A stretch of 64,000 nucleotides of DNA from Microthyrium microscopicum (taxonomy: Eukaryota > Ascomycota > Dothideomycetes > Microthyriales > Microthyriaceae). Position numbers and translations under genes: made by a program. The notes under the pieces were generated by a model, which worked only from the letters and a program-made list of their open reading frames with translations, did no database searches and was not told the DNA's origin. Positions 55,692 to 64,000 of the stretch are shown here, piece after piece. Every line of letters begins with the position of its first letter. Positions within the stretch are counted from its first letter, which is position 1. The stretch spans positions 1,251,345 through 1,315,344 of the forward strand of contig MU004237.1 in assembly GCA_010405405.1 (NCBI GenBank), written 5' to 3'.

Positions 55692-57305
55692 ATGGCTCCA
55701 GTAAGTCCTCCATGTCAACATGAAAACATTGTTGATATCTCCACACCAAATGCCTCGAGCATCCAGTACTAACATGTCTCTCCAGAAGATCACCGCCAAG
55801 CGTAGTCTCGCCAACGAAAATGACGAGAACGCTGTCTCTACGCGTGTTACGCGTGCCAAAGCTGCTGCACTTGATCCTTCCGGTGCCGACATGAAGAAGC
55901 CTCTTGTTCGAACCAAATCAAGTGCCAATGCCAATGCCACCCAGGCCCGCAAGCGTGCCGCTCTCGAGGATGTTTCCAACTTTGCCAAAAAGGATGCCAA
56001 CGGTGCTAAAGACGCAAAAAAGAAGCCATTGGGTGTAAAGGCTGGGTCTGTGACCAATGCTGCTCGACCCACCAAGGTTGAAAAGGCGACCCGTACAACT
56101 ACAAAATCTGTCTTGACCTCCAAGAGCATCAACACCAAACGTCCTGCTCCGAGCTCGGGTGCCGGCCATGTCACTAAGAAGTCGCGTTCAACGGATTCTG
56201 CGTCAAAGGTTGTGGTTCAAGACGATAATGTCGACGAGAATGTAGCACCCCAAGTCGAGTCCGTCAAGGTTGAGGTTAAGAGCCAAGTCAAGCTGGAAAC
56301 CATTGTCGATGAGGTCGATGTCGATGTACGATCCGATACAGAAGATGCTGTTGAGCCCATTATGGAGGAAGACGAAATTGCGGATTTGGATGCTGAGGAT
56401 CTTGATGATCCCCTCATGGTTGCCGAATACGTCAACGAAATCTTCGACTACCTCAAGGAATTGGAACTACAAACTATGCCAAACCCCAACTACATGGAGA
56501 ACCAAGACGATCTCGAGTGGCAGATGCGTGGTATTCTCGTCGACTGGCTACTGGAGGTCCATACTCGCTTCCGACTCCTACCAGAAACCCTTTTCCTTGC
56601 AGTCAACATCATCGACCGCTTCCTCTCCGCCAAAGTCGTCCAACTCGACCGTCTACAACTCGTCGGCGTCACCGCCATGTTCATCGCATCCAAATACGAG
56701 GAAGTTCTCTCTCCACACGTCTCCAATTTCCGACACGTCGCAGACGATGGATTCACTGAAGAAGAGATCCTCAGTGCAGAACGTTTCATCCTGACCGCCC
56801 TCAACTACGACCTGAGCTATCCCAACCCCATGAACTTCCTCCGCCGCATCTCAAAGGCTGATAACTACGACGTCCAAACCCGCACTCTCGGCAAATATCT
56901 CCTCGAGATCTCATGCCTTGACCACCGCTTCATTGGCCACCCACCTTCTCGCATTGCCGCTGCGTCCATGTACATGGCCCGCCTCATTCTTGACCGTGGT
57001 GAGTGGGATCCTACGATCGCTCACTATGCTGGCTGCACAGAGGAAGAGCTCCTTCCTTGCTTCCACCTCATGCTCGACTACCTACACGGCCCAGTCAAAC
57101 ACGAAGCCTTCTTCAAGAAGTACGCCCACAAAAAGTTCATGAAAGGTAAACATCCTCCATCCCATACCTTTCAATATCAAACTAACATTCCTTCCCAGCA
57201 TCCGTCGTCGTCCGCCCATGGGTTAAGCAAAATGCCGAGTTCTATCTCAGCCAATTGCCCAAATCTGACCCACTACACTTCAAGTCGCGTGACAAGACGC
57301 GGTAG
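55692..57305 (+). CDS. nimE: G2/mitotic B-type cyclin (NimE/Clb type)
   Basis: Three exons (55692-55700, 55786-57145 and 57199-57305) join in phase to 491 residues. The first exon is only nine bases (MAP) before a GTAAGT donor; the acceptor is preceded by a perfect TACTAACA branch site. The N-terminus carries a destruction box RAALEDVSN (residues 60-68) and many Lys residues. An acidic segment precedes the cyclin box: YVNEIFDYLKELE, MRGILVDWLLEVHTRFRLLPETL, NIIDRFLS, LQLVGVTAMFIASKYEE. The C-terminal cyclin fold follows and ends FYLSQLPKSDPLHFKSRDKTR. It activates CDK1 at G2/M and is destroyed by the APC. The last junction (KFMKASVVVRPWV) restores the family tail. Confidence 0.92.
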
Positions 57306-58429
57306 AGCAGCGGTAGAGCACTTTGCTGTGGTCTCGCGCCTCCATAAAAAAAATAAGTCTTTCACTCTATAGCCATAAACACACTCTACTGGCTTTTGTC
57401 TGTACAACTTGATGCTGTACAACACGGATTGGCGTTGCTCGGTTTTTCTATTCTTTTCATGATGTTGACGAACCGAATCTTCAAAGGGTTCGACATTGGG
57501 GCGTTTTTGCTGGGCCTGGTTTTTAACACTATTCTTTTGGGCTCTGGCTGGCGTTGCATGGCTTGCGGTTTTTTCTCGTCTTTTTTGCTGTCAAGTGCCG
57601 CGCCCTTGACCCTGCGTTGTTGTCTGTTTTTACTCCGTTGTCCACTGTTCTTTGGCAACTTGGTCACTGGTGGTGGGCTCGCGTGTATTTGTGATGATTG
57701 CTTTGCCTTGCTATCTTGTCTTGTCTGGCGTGATTGGGGCGGGCATTAATGGGGTGGTGGGCGGGCTCAAGGGTCTAGGATAGCAAAATGCACGGTATCA
57801 TTCGTTAATTCCTTGCTCGTCTGAATCTGTGTTCCGTCTAATCCAGCATATGTAGGCTCGCTGGCCTTGCCATCGAAAGTCTCACCTTCTCTATAGCCTT
57901 CGAAACGTTTTGACGCTTGGTTGCCGTTCTCATATTCGTCGGTCTGAAGGGCCAAGATGGTGGGCAACTGATTGTAAGTTCTTCATGAACCATCTATTTG
58001 GTCACATTGACACAGAGCTCCGAACAACCAGCTATTCTAGTACCGCGTCAGACGGGTCTGTTGTATCTGCCATTGCCCGGTTGGTACTGAACGTGGCGAG
58101 CCTCGAAGACACAACTGTCTCTCACAAGCCAGCATGTAGACAGCATTTTGGAGGTTCGGATTGTTTAACTAGGAGATCTCATTATGAATGTCACCAAAAG
58201 TCAACCGAAACAACAGCTTTTTCGGCTGCTCTGACCCCCTATCGAAAAGAACACTCAGTCTCATCAAAAGGTGTGACTATGAATGCCTCCTCTCCACTAC
58301 CAGCGATATACACGGCTATTATAAGCCTACTTGAGGAGTATTATAAGAATACTGAGTTGGCGTAATGAACCGCTAAGATTTACACGTCGAGTCATACTGA
58401 TCAGACTTCCCAAAATTCGGCGTCCCCCT
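57306..58429. other. Region downstream of cyclin B
   Basis: About 1.1 kb. Overlapping open frames on opposite strands (57386-57667 minus, 57396-57749 plus) are compositional: the plus strand is T/G-rich. A 66-codon minus stretch (57967-57767) reads like protein (GREGETFDG-type, charged) and is preceded by an acceptor-like CAATCAG. It could be a last exon, but no upstream exon was found and it has no ATG. Confidence 0.35.
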
Positions 58430-59060
58430 ATTCTCATATCCAAGCCTACCTAAATCAAGGTATTGCCTACCTCAAAATAAGCCCATTCCACGCCCAAATC
58501 GCACGCATAACATACCTTTCGGATCATACTTAGGCCACCCAACTTCCCCAACCCATCAACCGGATCCTTCACAAACGCCACCCAAGCACCCATAACATTC
58601 CGTATCAAAACCTCCTGCTCCAACTCATCCTTCCCCGCCCCATCCTTCCGTTCCGCCGTCCCCAGCGTCAACGGCGCATCACTGGAGCTGGGTTGGGTTG
58701 TTGCCCAGGAGACGCCTTCGTTTGCGGCGCCGATGATGATGTTGCCTGGTAGACCTGTTGCGGTTCCTGACTGCTATATGAAGCCGCTGACGATTGGCTG
58801 TGAAGGTTGTTAGTAAGCCGTCGGGAAAGCGGATTGGGTGAGTACTGACGTCTTTAGCCTATGCTCAAGTGTAGAAATCAACTGAGGCTGCTCCAGCGGA
58901 TTCGCCGAATAGGATGATTTCATACATCTCATAGTGGCTTGAGTCTTGACTCTTACCGTAAGTTGTATTTCGCACTTTGGATTTCGTATCCACGGCTGAT
59001 CAGATATTCTCCTAGCGCGCCATTGAAGCACAATCACATCAACTCGCAAAGCGGAAGTAG
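58430..59060 (-). pseudogene. Decayed type-B carboxylesterase fragment
   Basis: Reading the minus strand, the nucleophile elbow YEIILFGESAGAASVDFYT (about 58865-58925) is unmistakable for the carboxylesterase/cholinesterase family. It is followed by PIVSGFI and QSGTATG segments with in-frame stops. Further down come AANEGVSWATTQPSS and the family C-terminal block VMGAWVAFVKDPVDGLGKLG with a frame change into WPKYDP. The roughly 250 residues normally between these blocks are absent. The gene has therefore lost its middle and most of its N-terminus and is no longer functional. Relatives hydrolyse esters and are often secreted. Host gene relic, not a transposon. Confidence 0.6.
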
Positions 59061-59125
59061 CCTCTCGACTGTATGTTCTGCACGACGTTTCTCATTTGCT
59101 TGAGATTGAAATAGTTTCGCTGAAT

Positions 59126-59386
59126 ATGGGTCTCGGAATTGGCGGTATCTTAGGTATAGCAGCTGGCAACATCCCAGGTGACATTGGGTCCAATCTGCTC
59201 ACAAGTATTGGAAATCTCTTGATGGTAGGAAAAGCGACGCCTTCGCAAGGAAACTCGTCAGCGCTTGTGGGAGCGTTGCGGTATGCTGCGGAGCATCCGC
59301 AAAGTGGATTGCTGAATTCGACGTTTTCGAGTCTTGGGTTGTCAATTGGAAATGCGATTGGGAAATTTGTTGATTATGGTTCTTAG
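59126..59386 (+). CDS. Small hydrophobic glycine-rich protein or gene fragment (86 aa)
   Basis: Open frame from an ATG at 59126 (MGLGIGGILGIAAGNIPGDIG) to a stop at 59384-59386. It is Gly/Ala/Leu/Ser-rich with amphipathic segments (NLLTSIGNLLMVGKATPS, LVGALRYAAEHPQSGLLNSTF) and ends IGKFVDYGS. Composition is protein-like rather than random. No family is recognised and no upstream exon was found, so it may be the 3' exon or remnant of a larger gene. It abuts the decayed carboxylesterase on the opposite strand. Confidence 0.35.
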   Translation: MGLGIGGILGIAAGNIPGDIGSNLLTSIGNLLMVGKATPSQGNSSALVGALRYAAEHPQSGLLNSTFSSLGLSIGNAIGKFVDYGS

Positions 59387-59525
59387 TGACCTGTGGCGAT
59401 CGGATGATTCAGTGAAGTTTGAGAATGGAATCCTCTTGCTGAGTCCGACAACTTCAAGAGAGTACTCCTGGGAGGCGGCATAAATACAGTATCTCACGAG
59501 TAGATGAGTATTGTGATATACAACT

Positions 59526-60158
59526 TTATCCAAAGTTCTGTATGAACGAAGCAAACTGGATATCAATAGACGCGCCACCCTCCACAACTTCATGAGCGAA
59601 TTTTCGAGGCTTGATGGTAAGAAAGTGACTATAAATCTGGTGATGAGCATCGGGGAGCCTGCAACGGTATGTACAGGTGCCCCATTCTTCTGTCTCGTTC
59701 CACACAGGCTTTATGCTCGAAAACTTTTCTATATTTAGACCGCTGTTGGTCTGGTCCATTTCGTGCAAGGCAGATATGAGTGAGCTTTTTGTTGCGCTGT
59801 ATTCTACCACTGCTTCGTTCCGATCTATTGTTGCCATCGATGATTGCTCGCTATGTCTTTCAATATCCTTGTCGACGATATTCAGGAAAGCTATCCATAA
59901 GCTTTGGAAATCACCTAAATTGCCTCCAATCACTATTGCGATTTCCGTAGTATTCATGGGCATAGAGTTGTCCTTATTGAATATATCTCGCACTTTATCC
60001 TTCTTGAACAGCCGGAAACTAGAGGAACGTTTGATTGCAGGTGCCTGGAAGAATATTGCGATATGGGGTCCTCGTGATCGTTTTGAAAGAGTCACCGGCT
60101 GAGGCGTATTTTGACTACCCTTTTGAGTAAGGTGCCCGCAAACTAATGCACTGGACAT
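59526..60158 (-). CDS. Orphan protein of 210 aa, unknown function
   Basis: A single-exon frame starting MSSALVCGHLTQKG. No signal peptide, membrane segment or known motif. The middle (TEIAIVIGGNLGDFQSLWIAFLNIVD) looks like a folded alpha/beta segment, and the end (GGASIDIQFASFIQNFG) is amphipathic. It is divergent from the HET gene, with only 67 bases between the two ATGs, so they would share a promoter. Nothing confirms expression; a long antisense frame (59677-60102) overlaps it. Confidence 0.45.
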   Translation of the reverse strand: MSSALVCGHLTQKGSQNTPQPVTLSKRSRGPHIAIFFQAPAIKRSSSFRLFKKDKVRDIFNKDNSMPMNTTEIAIVIGGNLGDFQSLWIAFLNIVDKDIERHSEQSSMATIDRNEAVVEYSATKSSLISALHEMDQTNSGLNIEKFSSIKPVWNETEEWGTCTYRCRLPDAHHQIYSHFLTIKPRKFAHEVVEGGASIDIQFASFIQNFG

Positions 60159-60225
60159 TTAATGTCTCAGTAGCTTAAGGGATGCCTTCATCTCCCTGCG
60201 TGATCAACTCATCGCATTTTATTTA

Positions 60226-62409
60226 ATGGAACCCTCTGAAAGTCATAAACAAATCGGTCGAGTGATTGGTTCTGGATGCCAACACCTCAGCTTAAACCAG
60301 TATCTTATTGAAGACAAAGATCCTGGTCCTACCGAGCTTGGAGGTTTCCAAGAGATTTCCCAAAGAACCAACTGCTCTTTCTGTCAACTCATCATCAGCG
60401 CCTTGAGTGCTCATCCTCCAGGATACTGGGAGGAGAGGGTTTATCCATTCGAGCAATGTCATCTGGGCAGGACTTGGGACGTTTCCGGGGCTCCTAGACT
60501 TGTGACATGGTTCGATGCCACGTCCTCGACTCTTCCTTCCGGCATTACTGGACATAGCACTACATTTGGTGAGATTCTTCTACTGAAAGGATCATCTGAT
60601 CAACGACAAGATGTACGAGCCGGACTCGCCCGAGTTGTTGGGGAATCTCGCGTAGATTTCTCGTTGATCAGCGGGTGGATCCATTCTTGCGAAGAACATC
60701 ATCGATCGCTTTGTAACCCAGGATCGTACAAACCGACTTACATCAGGCTCCTTGACATAAAGCGTATGTGCTTGGTTAGTGGCTCCCAGAGATGCCGCTA
60801 TTTCGCACTAAGCTACGTGTGGGGAAGCACGGCTACATTTGAGACACTGAAATCCAACCTTTCCGAATTAGGAGAAGACCGTTCCATCTTGCAAGTTAGA
60901 GAACGCCTTCCACGGTCCATAAACGATGCTATATCTCTTGTCTCTGCACTTCAAGAAAGATTTCTTTGGGTCGATGCGCTGTGCATTGTGCAAGATGATG
61001 CGGAGGACAAGCAAACGCAAATCTCTCATATGGACATTATTTACCGTCAAGCTGTGGCAACGATTGTATCTTTATCTGGACAAGATGCCAACGCAGGGCT
61101 GCCTGGCGTACAAGAAGGATCCCGACAAGTTCAACAACGTTCGATAGTAGTCAACTCGTGGCGGCTCTTTGCGAAACTGCCGGAACTCTCCGCTGTTCTA
61201 CAGAAGTCGAAATGGCAAACCCGTGCTTGGACATTTCAAGAAGGAATATTGTCAAGAAGATGTCTATTCTTTTCGAATGACCAAGTCTACTTCCAATGTC
61301 AGTCAGGCTATTTTACTGAAGACACCCACGGGGATCAAACTAGACCTGGATGGGGTCTGGGCTTTACCAATCCATTTCGACAGAGAGTCACCACCAAGGA
61401 AGAAGACCATCCCTGTTTAGCGTTCAATACTTACAACAATTTGGTGAAGGCGTACTCGAACAGGCAACATACGTATAACTCTGACTCTCTGAACGCATTC
61501 CGAGGGGTCTTATCAGCATTCAACACATCATTTGGATGGCGTTTCATCAGTGCTCTACCAGAAGATGTCTTTGACCTCGCGTTACTCTGGAGGCCCATGT
61601 CCGTGGCACGTTTGCGACCAAGAGGATCTTCTCAAAGTTCGTGTGATGTAGCTTGCACGACACCAACGTGGTGCTGGACGTCATGGATTGGCAATATTTA
61701 TTGGGATTCTTGGCGCACAGTTTCCTATGCCGGAAAAGCTGTGTCATTAGAACCGGCTGTTGAACAATTTTGCATCGCAAGTCTTGATGGCTTTCATGGC
61801 ATTTGCAGACGGAAGGGTAGCACCGGCAGTGACAGCTTTGAGAACATCATCAATGACGCCAAAAATTGCTTGGACATCAGCTGGAATAACGCTGGCACAG
61901 AAACCAAGAGTCCCTGGATTATGGTACTTTTTTTCAAGGCATCGGTAACCGGCCTCTCCAAACTTTCGATACTATCCGAGTTCGAACGCCGTGAAAAGTA
62001 TCAGAACATGTCTGATTGGTTGAGGTGCAACAGCAGAGGCGATGCGTGGATATGTGATAGTAATGGTTGGCACTGTGGTACCCTGTACGGTCTGCCATCT
62101 ACTTGGAAAAACTCTCACAATCCTCGTCTTTGTGAGCTCGTTCTCCTATCCACTTTCAGCCAGGAAGAAGTTACGCCAGCAGACATCAATGCGCATCGAC
62201 TAAGTCTTCCACTTGATTATCCATCAAGTGATGACTATTACAATGAAATATTCGACACATCTCATTACAAATACACAGACTGCTGGGCTCACAACATTAT
62301 ACTTGTTGAATGGAATGGGAATTTGGCGATGCGAGTTGCTGTTGGACAGATTCATGTTGATGCTTGGGTAACTCTAGAAACTTCTACTAAGATGATACCA
62401 CTGGTGTGA
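60226..62409 (+). CDS. HET-domain protein (heterokaryon incompatibility family)
   Basis: An intronless 727-residue frame. The N-terminal about 185 residues are Cys/His-containing (TNCSFCQLIISALSAHPPGYW). The HET domain starts at about 193: RYFALSYVWGSTATFETLKSN, RLPRSINDAISLVSALQERFLWVDALCIVQDD, QISHMDIIYRQAVATIVSLSGQDANAGLPGV, then WQTRAWTFQEGILSRRCLFFSNDQVYFQC. All family blocks are present. The C-terminal half is the usual variable region rich in Trp and Ser. HET proteins act in non-self recognition and regulated cell death between fungal individuals, and large families exist in Pezizomycotina. No NACHT, NB-ARC or repeat domain is attached. It lies beside an AT-rich island, a typical accessory location. 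Confidence 0.88.
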   Translation: MEPSESHKQIGRVIGSGCQHLSLNQYLIEDKDPGPTELGGFQEISQRTNCSFCQLIISALSAHPPGYWEERVYPFEQCHLGRTWDVSGAPRLVTWFDATSSTLPSGITGHSTTFGEILLLKGSSDQRQDVRAGLARVVGESRVDFSLISGWIHSCEEHHRSLCNPGSYKPTYIRLLDIKRMCLVSGSQRCRYFALSYVWGSTATFETLKSNLSELGEDRSILQVRERLPRSINDAISLVSALQERFLWVDALCIVQDDAEDKQTQISHMDIIYRQAVATIVSLSGQDANAGLPGVQEGSRQVQQRSIVVNSWRLFAKLPELSAVLQKSKWQTRAWTFQEGILSRRCLFFSNDQVYFQCQSGYFTEDTHGDQTRPGWGLGFTNPFRQRVTTKEEDHPCLAFNTYNNLVKAYSNRQHTYNSDSLNAFRGVLSAFNTSFGWRFISALPEDVFDLALLWRPMSVARLRPRGSSQSSCDVACTTPTWCWTSWIGNIYWDSWRTVSYAGKAVSLEPAVEQFCIASLDGFHGICRRKGSTGSDSFENIINDAKNCLDISWNNAGTETKSPWIMVLFFKASVTGLSKLSILSEFERREKYQNMSDWLRCNSRGDAWICDSNGWHCGTLYGLPSTWKNSHNPRLCELVLLSTFSQEEVTPADINAHRLSLPLDYPSSDDYYNEIFDTSHYKYTDCWAHNIILVEWNGNLAMRVAVGQIHVDAWVTLETSTKMIPLV

Positions 62410-62635
62410 AGGTCTTTCGGGGTGTGCTATCTCACATTGTATCTAGAAAAAAAAAAGGTTGTCCGTGTGCCCATCTAGTGCTTCAATGGGCTTCCTGTAT
62501 CAAATCCCTGTATCGAATTATCTCAGAAGCTCAGCCCCTAAAACTCCTAAAGCCAGATCCTATTATCACGGCACGTAATGAGGCAGATCTGAGTTTTAGG
62601 GTCTAAGACTACATCGCGCCTTTTATTAGTAGAAA
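62410..62635. other. 3' flank of HET gene with short inverted repeat
   Basis: An 11-base perfect inverted pair, CCCTAAAACTC (62536-62546) and GAGTTTTAGGG (62591-62601), brackets 44 bases. It could be a transcript-end hairpin or the edge of the AT-rich element that follows. Confidence 0.5.
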
Positions 62636-63310
62636 CGCTTTGAAACACAACAACTTTGGCTCATTAACACTTTATCAACAACAACTTATTATTCTTTAAA
62701 ATTAAGATGCACAAAAAGCTCTTAAACTTAGCTTCTTAATACTATTTATAGCTTCTTTATTAGCCTATTATTAAGCTTAGAATCCTCCTTAAGAATCTAT
62801 GTTTTAATTCTATGTTGCCTAGAACTAGAAAATTAATAATTCTTTAAACTAATATAACTCTACTACCTTTCTAAATTTAAGTTTTTTAGTATTTATTTTA
62901 GATTTTTTAGAATAAGGTAAATAATTATAGGCGTAAAAAAAATATTAAAATTTTAGTTATTATAGAGCTTTAGGGAGTTAGTAAATTATAGAATTATAAG
63001 TATTTAGAGTATTTTTTAGCCTTATCTTTAGTAACTTATATAGCTATATAGAGTTAAGTAATAAAAACGAAATTATAATAGTTATAAAGCGACGTTATTA
63101 AAGTATTTTTAGTTAAGCTTAGCTTTTTAAAATAAAGCTTTATTATTAAGATAAACCTATTTAAATATAAAAGCTTATAAGGCTATAAGCGTTCGTTCTA
63201 ATAAATTCCGCGATCTAATCCTAGACTATTAGATCGCGGTAATAAAGGAAGGTTAGTATTAGTCCTAAAAGGGAAGAAGCTAATCTAAATTAGGATACTA
63301 TAAGCGATCA
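62636..63310. repeat. AT-rich, RIP-like degenerate island
   Basis: About 675 bases dominated by A and T with very frequent TA and TTA/TAA steps (for example AGGTAAATAATTATAGGCG) and almost no coding capacity. Both edges return abruptly to normal composition. This is the signature left by repeat-induced point mutation on an old repeat, though the original element cannot be named. A perfect 12-base hairpin lies near its right end. Confidence 0.65.
63208..63239. repeat. Perfect 12-bp hairpin in the AT-rich island
   Basis: CCGCGATCTAAT (63208-63219) and ATTAGATCGCGG (63228-63239) with an 8-base loop. The GC-rich tips stand out in an otherwise AT-rich stretch, suggesting a protected or terminal structure of the former element. 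Confidence 0.85.
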
Positions 63311-63811
63311 TAACAGTCTGGGTTTCTGAGATAAGTATCGAAGCTCACCCCTGCATTAGGATTCAGCATACTTTCCATCAAATCCCACTACACAACCTTT
63401 TATATCAGGCTATGGGTACCCGGTTTAGATCATTCGTATGTCGTCCACTACTTATAGAGGCCCATACTCGATGGCTCACAAGAACAGACATCGTAGTACT
63501 CGTGTGAAATGCTTAGCTACGTGGGACTTGGTATCGAACTTACTATATTCCTTCCCTTCTTCCTTTTCGTAAGTCAAATAGTGAATTTGAGATACTTGTA
63601 CTCACATGAATAGTTCTTTTACACCCTCTTCCGTATTGTTCCAGCATTAGCAGTGGTCATAGAACAGGAGACCCATACTTATGCTCCAGTGTCCCTCACA
63701 GACAGACATCTATAGCAATGATCCATCCCGTCAATCTCCTCAGCCAAACTCCTTCACTCGCGGCCTGAGTCTGTTTTCCACGATCAGCCAGCTTCTATCT
63801 CTTCGCACCAG
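63311..63811. other. Intergenic region of normal composition
   Basis: About 500 bases between the AT-rich island and the partial gene at the edge. No coding or RNA feature was recognised. Confidence 0.5.
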
Positions 63812-64000
63812 TTACAATAGCCCCATAGTTCTCGCTCGTGCCGTGCCAACTATCGCAGCACTCACAAACCCAAACGCCACACCTCCTATTCGCATAGATG
63901 TATACACCACTGCGTCTGCTTCCGAGGCCACCGAGCCTGGCTTCTTTGGCGGCGGCATAACTTTGCGACCTATGATATCCCAGATGCTCTCTTTACGCAC
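63812..64000 (-). CDS. C-terminal part of an unidentified protein (edge partial)
   Basis: The minus-strand frame is open from the window edge to a stop at 63812-63814, giving 62 residues. It contains KKPGSVASEADAVVYTSMR followed by a hydrophobic Gly/Ala/Val stretch (GGVAFGFVSAAIVGTARA) that could be a membrane helix. The 5' part lies outside the window and no family is recognised. Confidence 0.4.
   Translation of the reverse strand: MRKESIWDIIGRKVMPPPKKPGSVASEADAVVYTSMRIGGVAFGFVSAAIVGTARARTMGLL

Noticed and set aside
57386-57749. Antiparallel open frames just after cyclin B
   Set aside because: Both are open because of strand composition bias; one is Lys-rich and the other hydrophobic in the complementary frame, the plus one has no ATG start, and they cover the expected cyclin 3' untranslated region.

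Overview
The window comes from a filamentous ascomycete (Pezizomycotina), most likely a Leotiomycete, although the class is an inference from general resemblance. Many genes have one to several introns of about 45-60 bases with GT...AG ends and CTAAC/CTGAC-type branch points. There is a HET-domain gene, a cutinase, several small secreted cysteine-rich proteins, a CHORD/CS protein, an RXT2 subunit and a fungal TRAPPC11, with no sign of prokaryotic gene organisation.

Layout. 0-9.5 kb is housekeeping: the 3' end of cytoplasmic tryptophanyl-tRNA synthetase, CAF40/RCD1 (CCR4-NOT), DNA ligase I (CDC9, minus strand) divergent from a MIX23-type mitochondrial protein, and a small conserved unknown. 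10.5-20 kb is a secreted/membrane neighbourhood: a three-segment membrane protein with a cysteine-rich tail, a cysteine-rich single-pass protein whose 3' end carries a hAT-type MITE, a Pro/Gln-rich protein, a cutinase and two small secreted cysteine-rich proteins. 21.5-37 kb holds a CHORD-CS co-chaperone, an unrecognised protein with an HExxH motif, a full-size ABCB transporter, a GPI-type surface protein, a DUF1996 protein and an intronless aldehyde dehydrogenase. 38-41.7 kb holds two tandem RNase III-like genes that both lack the same two of four catalytic acids. 44-57.3 kb is again housekeeping: TRAPPC11 divergent from RXT2, mitochondrial prolyl-tRNA synthetase divergent from MAK21/NOC1, and a B-type cyclin. 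57.3-64 kb is accessory: a decayed carboxylesterase, two orphan frames, a HET gene, an AT-rich RIP-like island with hairpins, and a partial gene at the edge.

How the genes work together. The housekeeping genes serve separate processes: translation, mRNA turnover, DNA replication and repair, vesicle traffic, chromatin, ribosome biogenesis and the G2/M transition. They form no pathway and look like ordinary syntenic blocks. The intervening blocks encode secreted, surface and transport functions plausible for host or substrate interaction. No secondary-metabolite cluster backbone and no tRNA gene were found by reading.

The best candidates for something undescribed are the tandem pseudo-catalytic RNase III pair, the 398-residue membrane protein that looks like a precursor of a secreted cysteine-rich domain, and the MITE-rewritten C-terminus at 13.7 kb. 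All exon structures are hand-read from splice signals, reading-frame closure and family resemblance; nothing was searched or aligned by computer.
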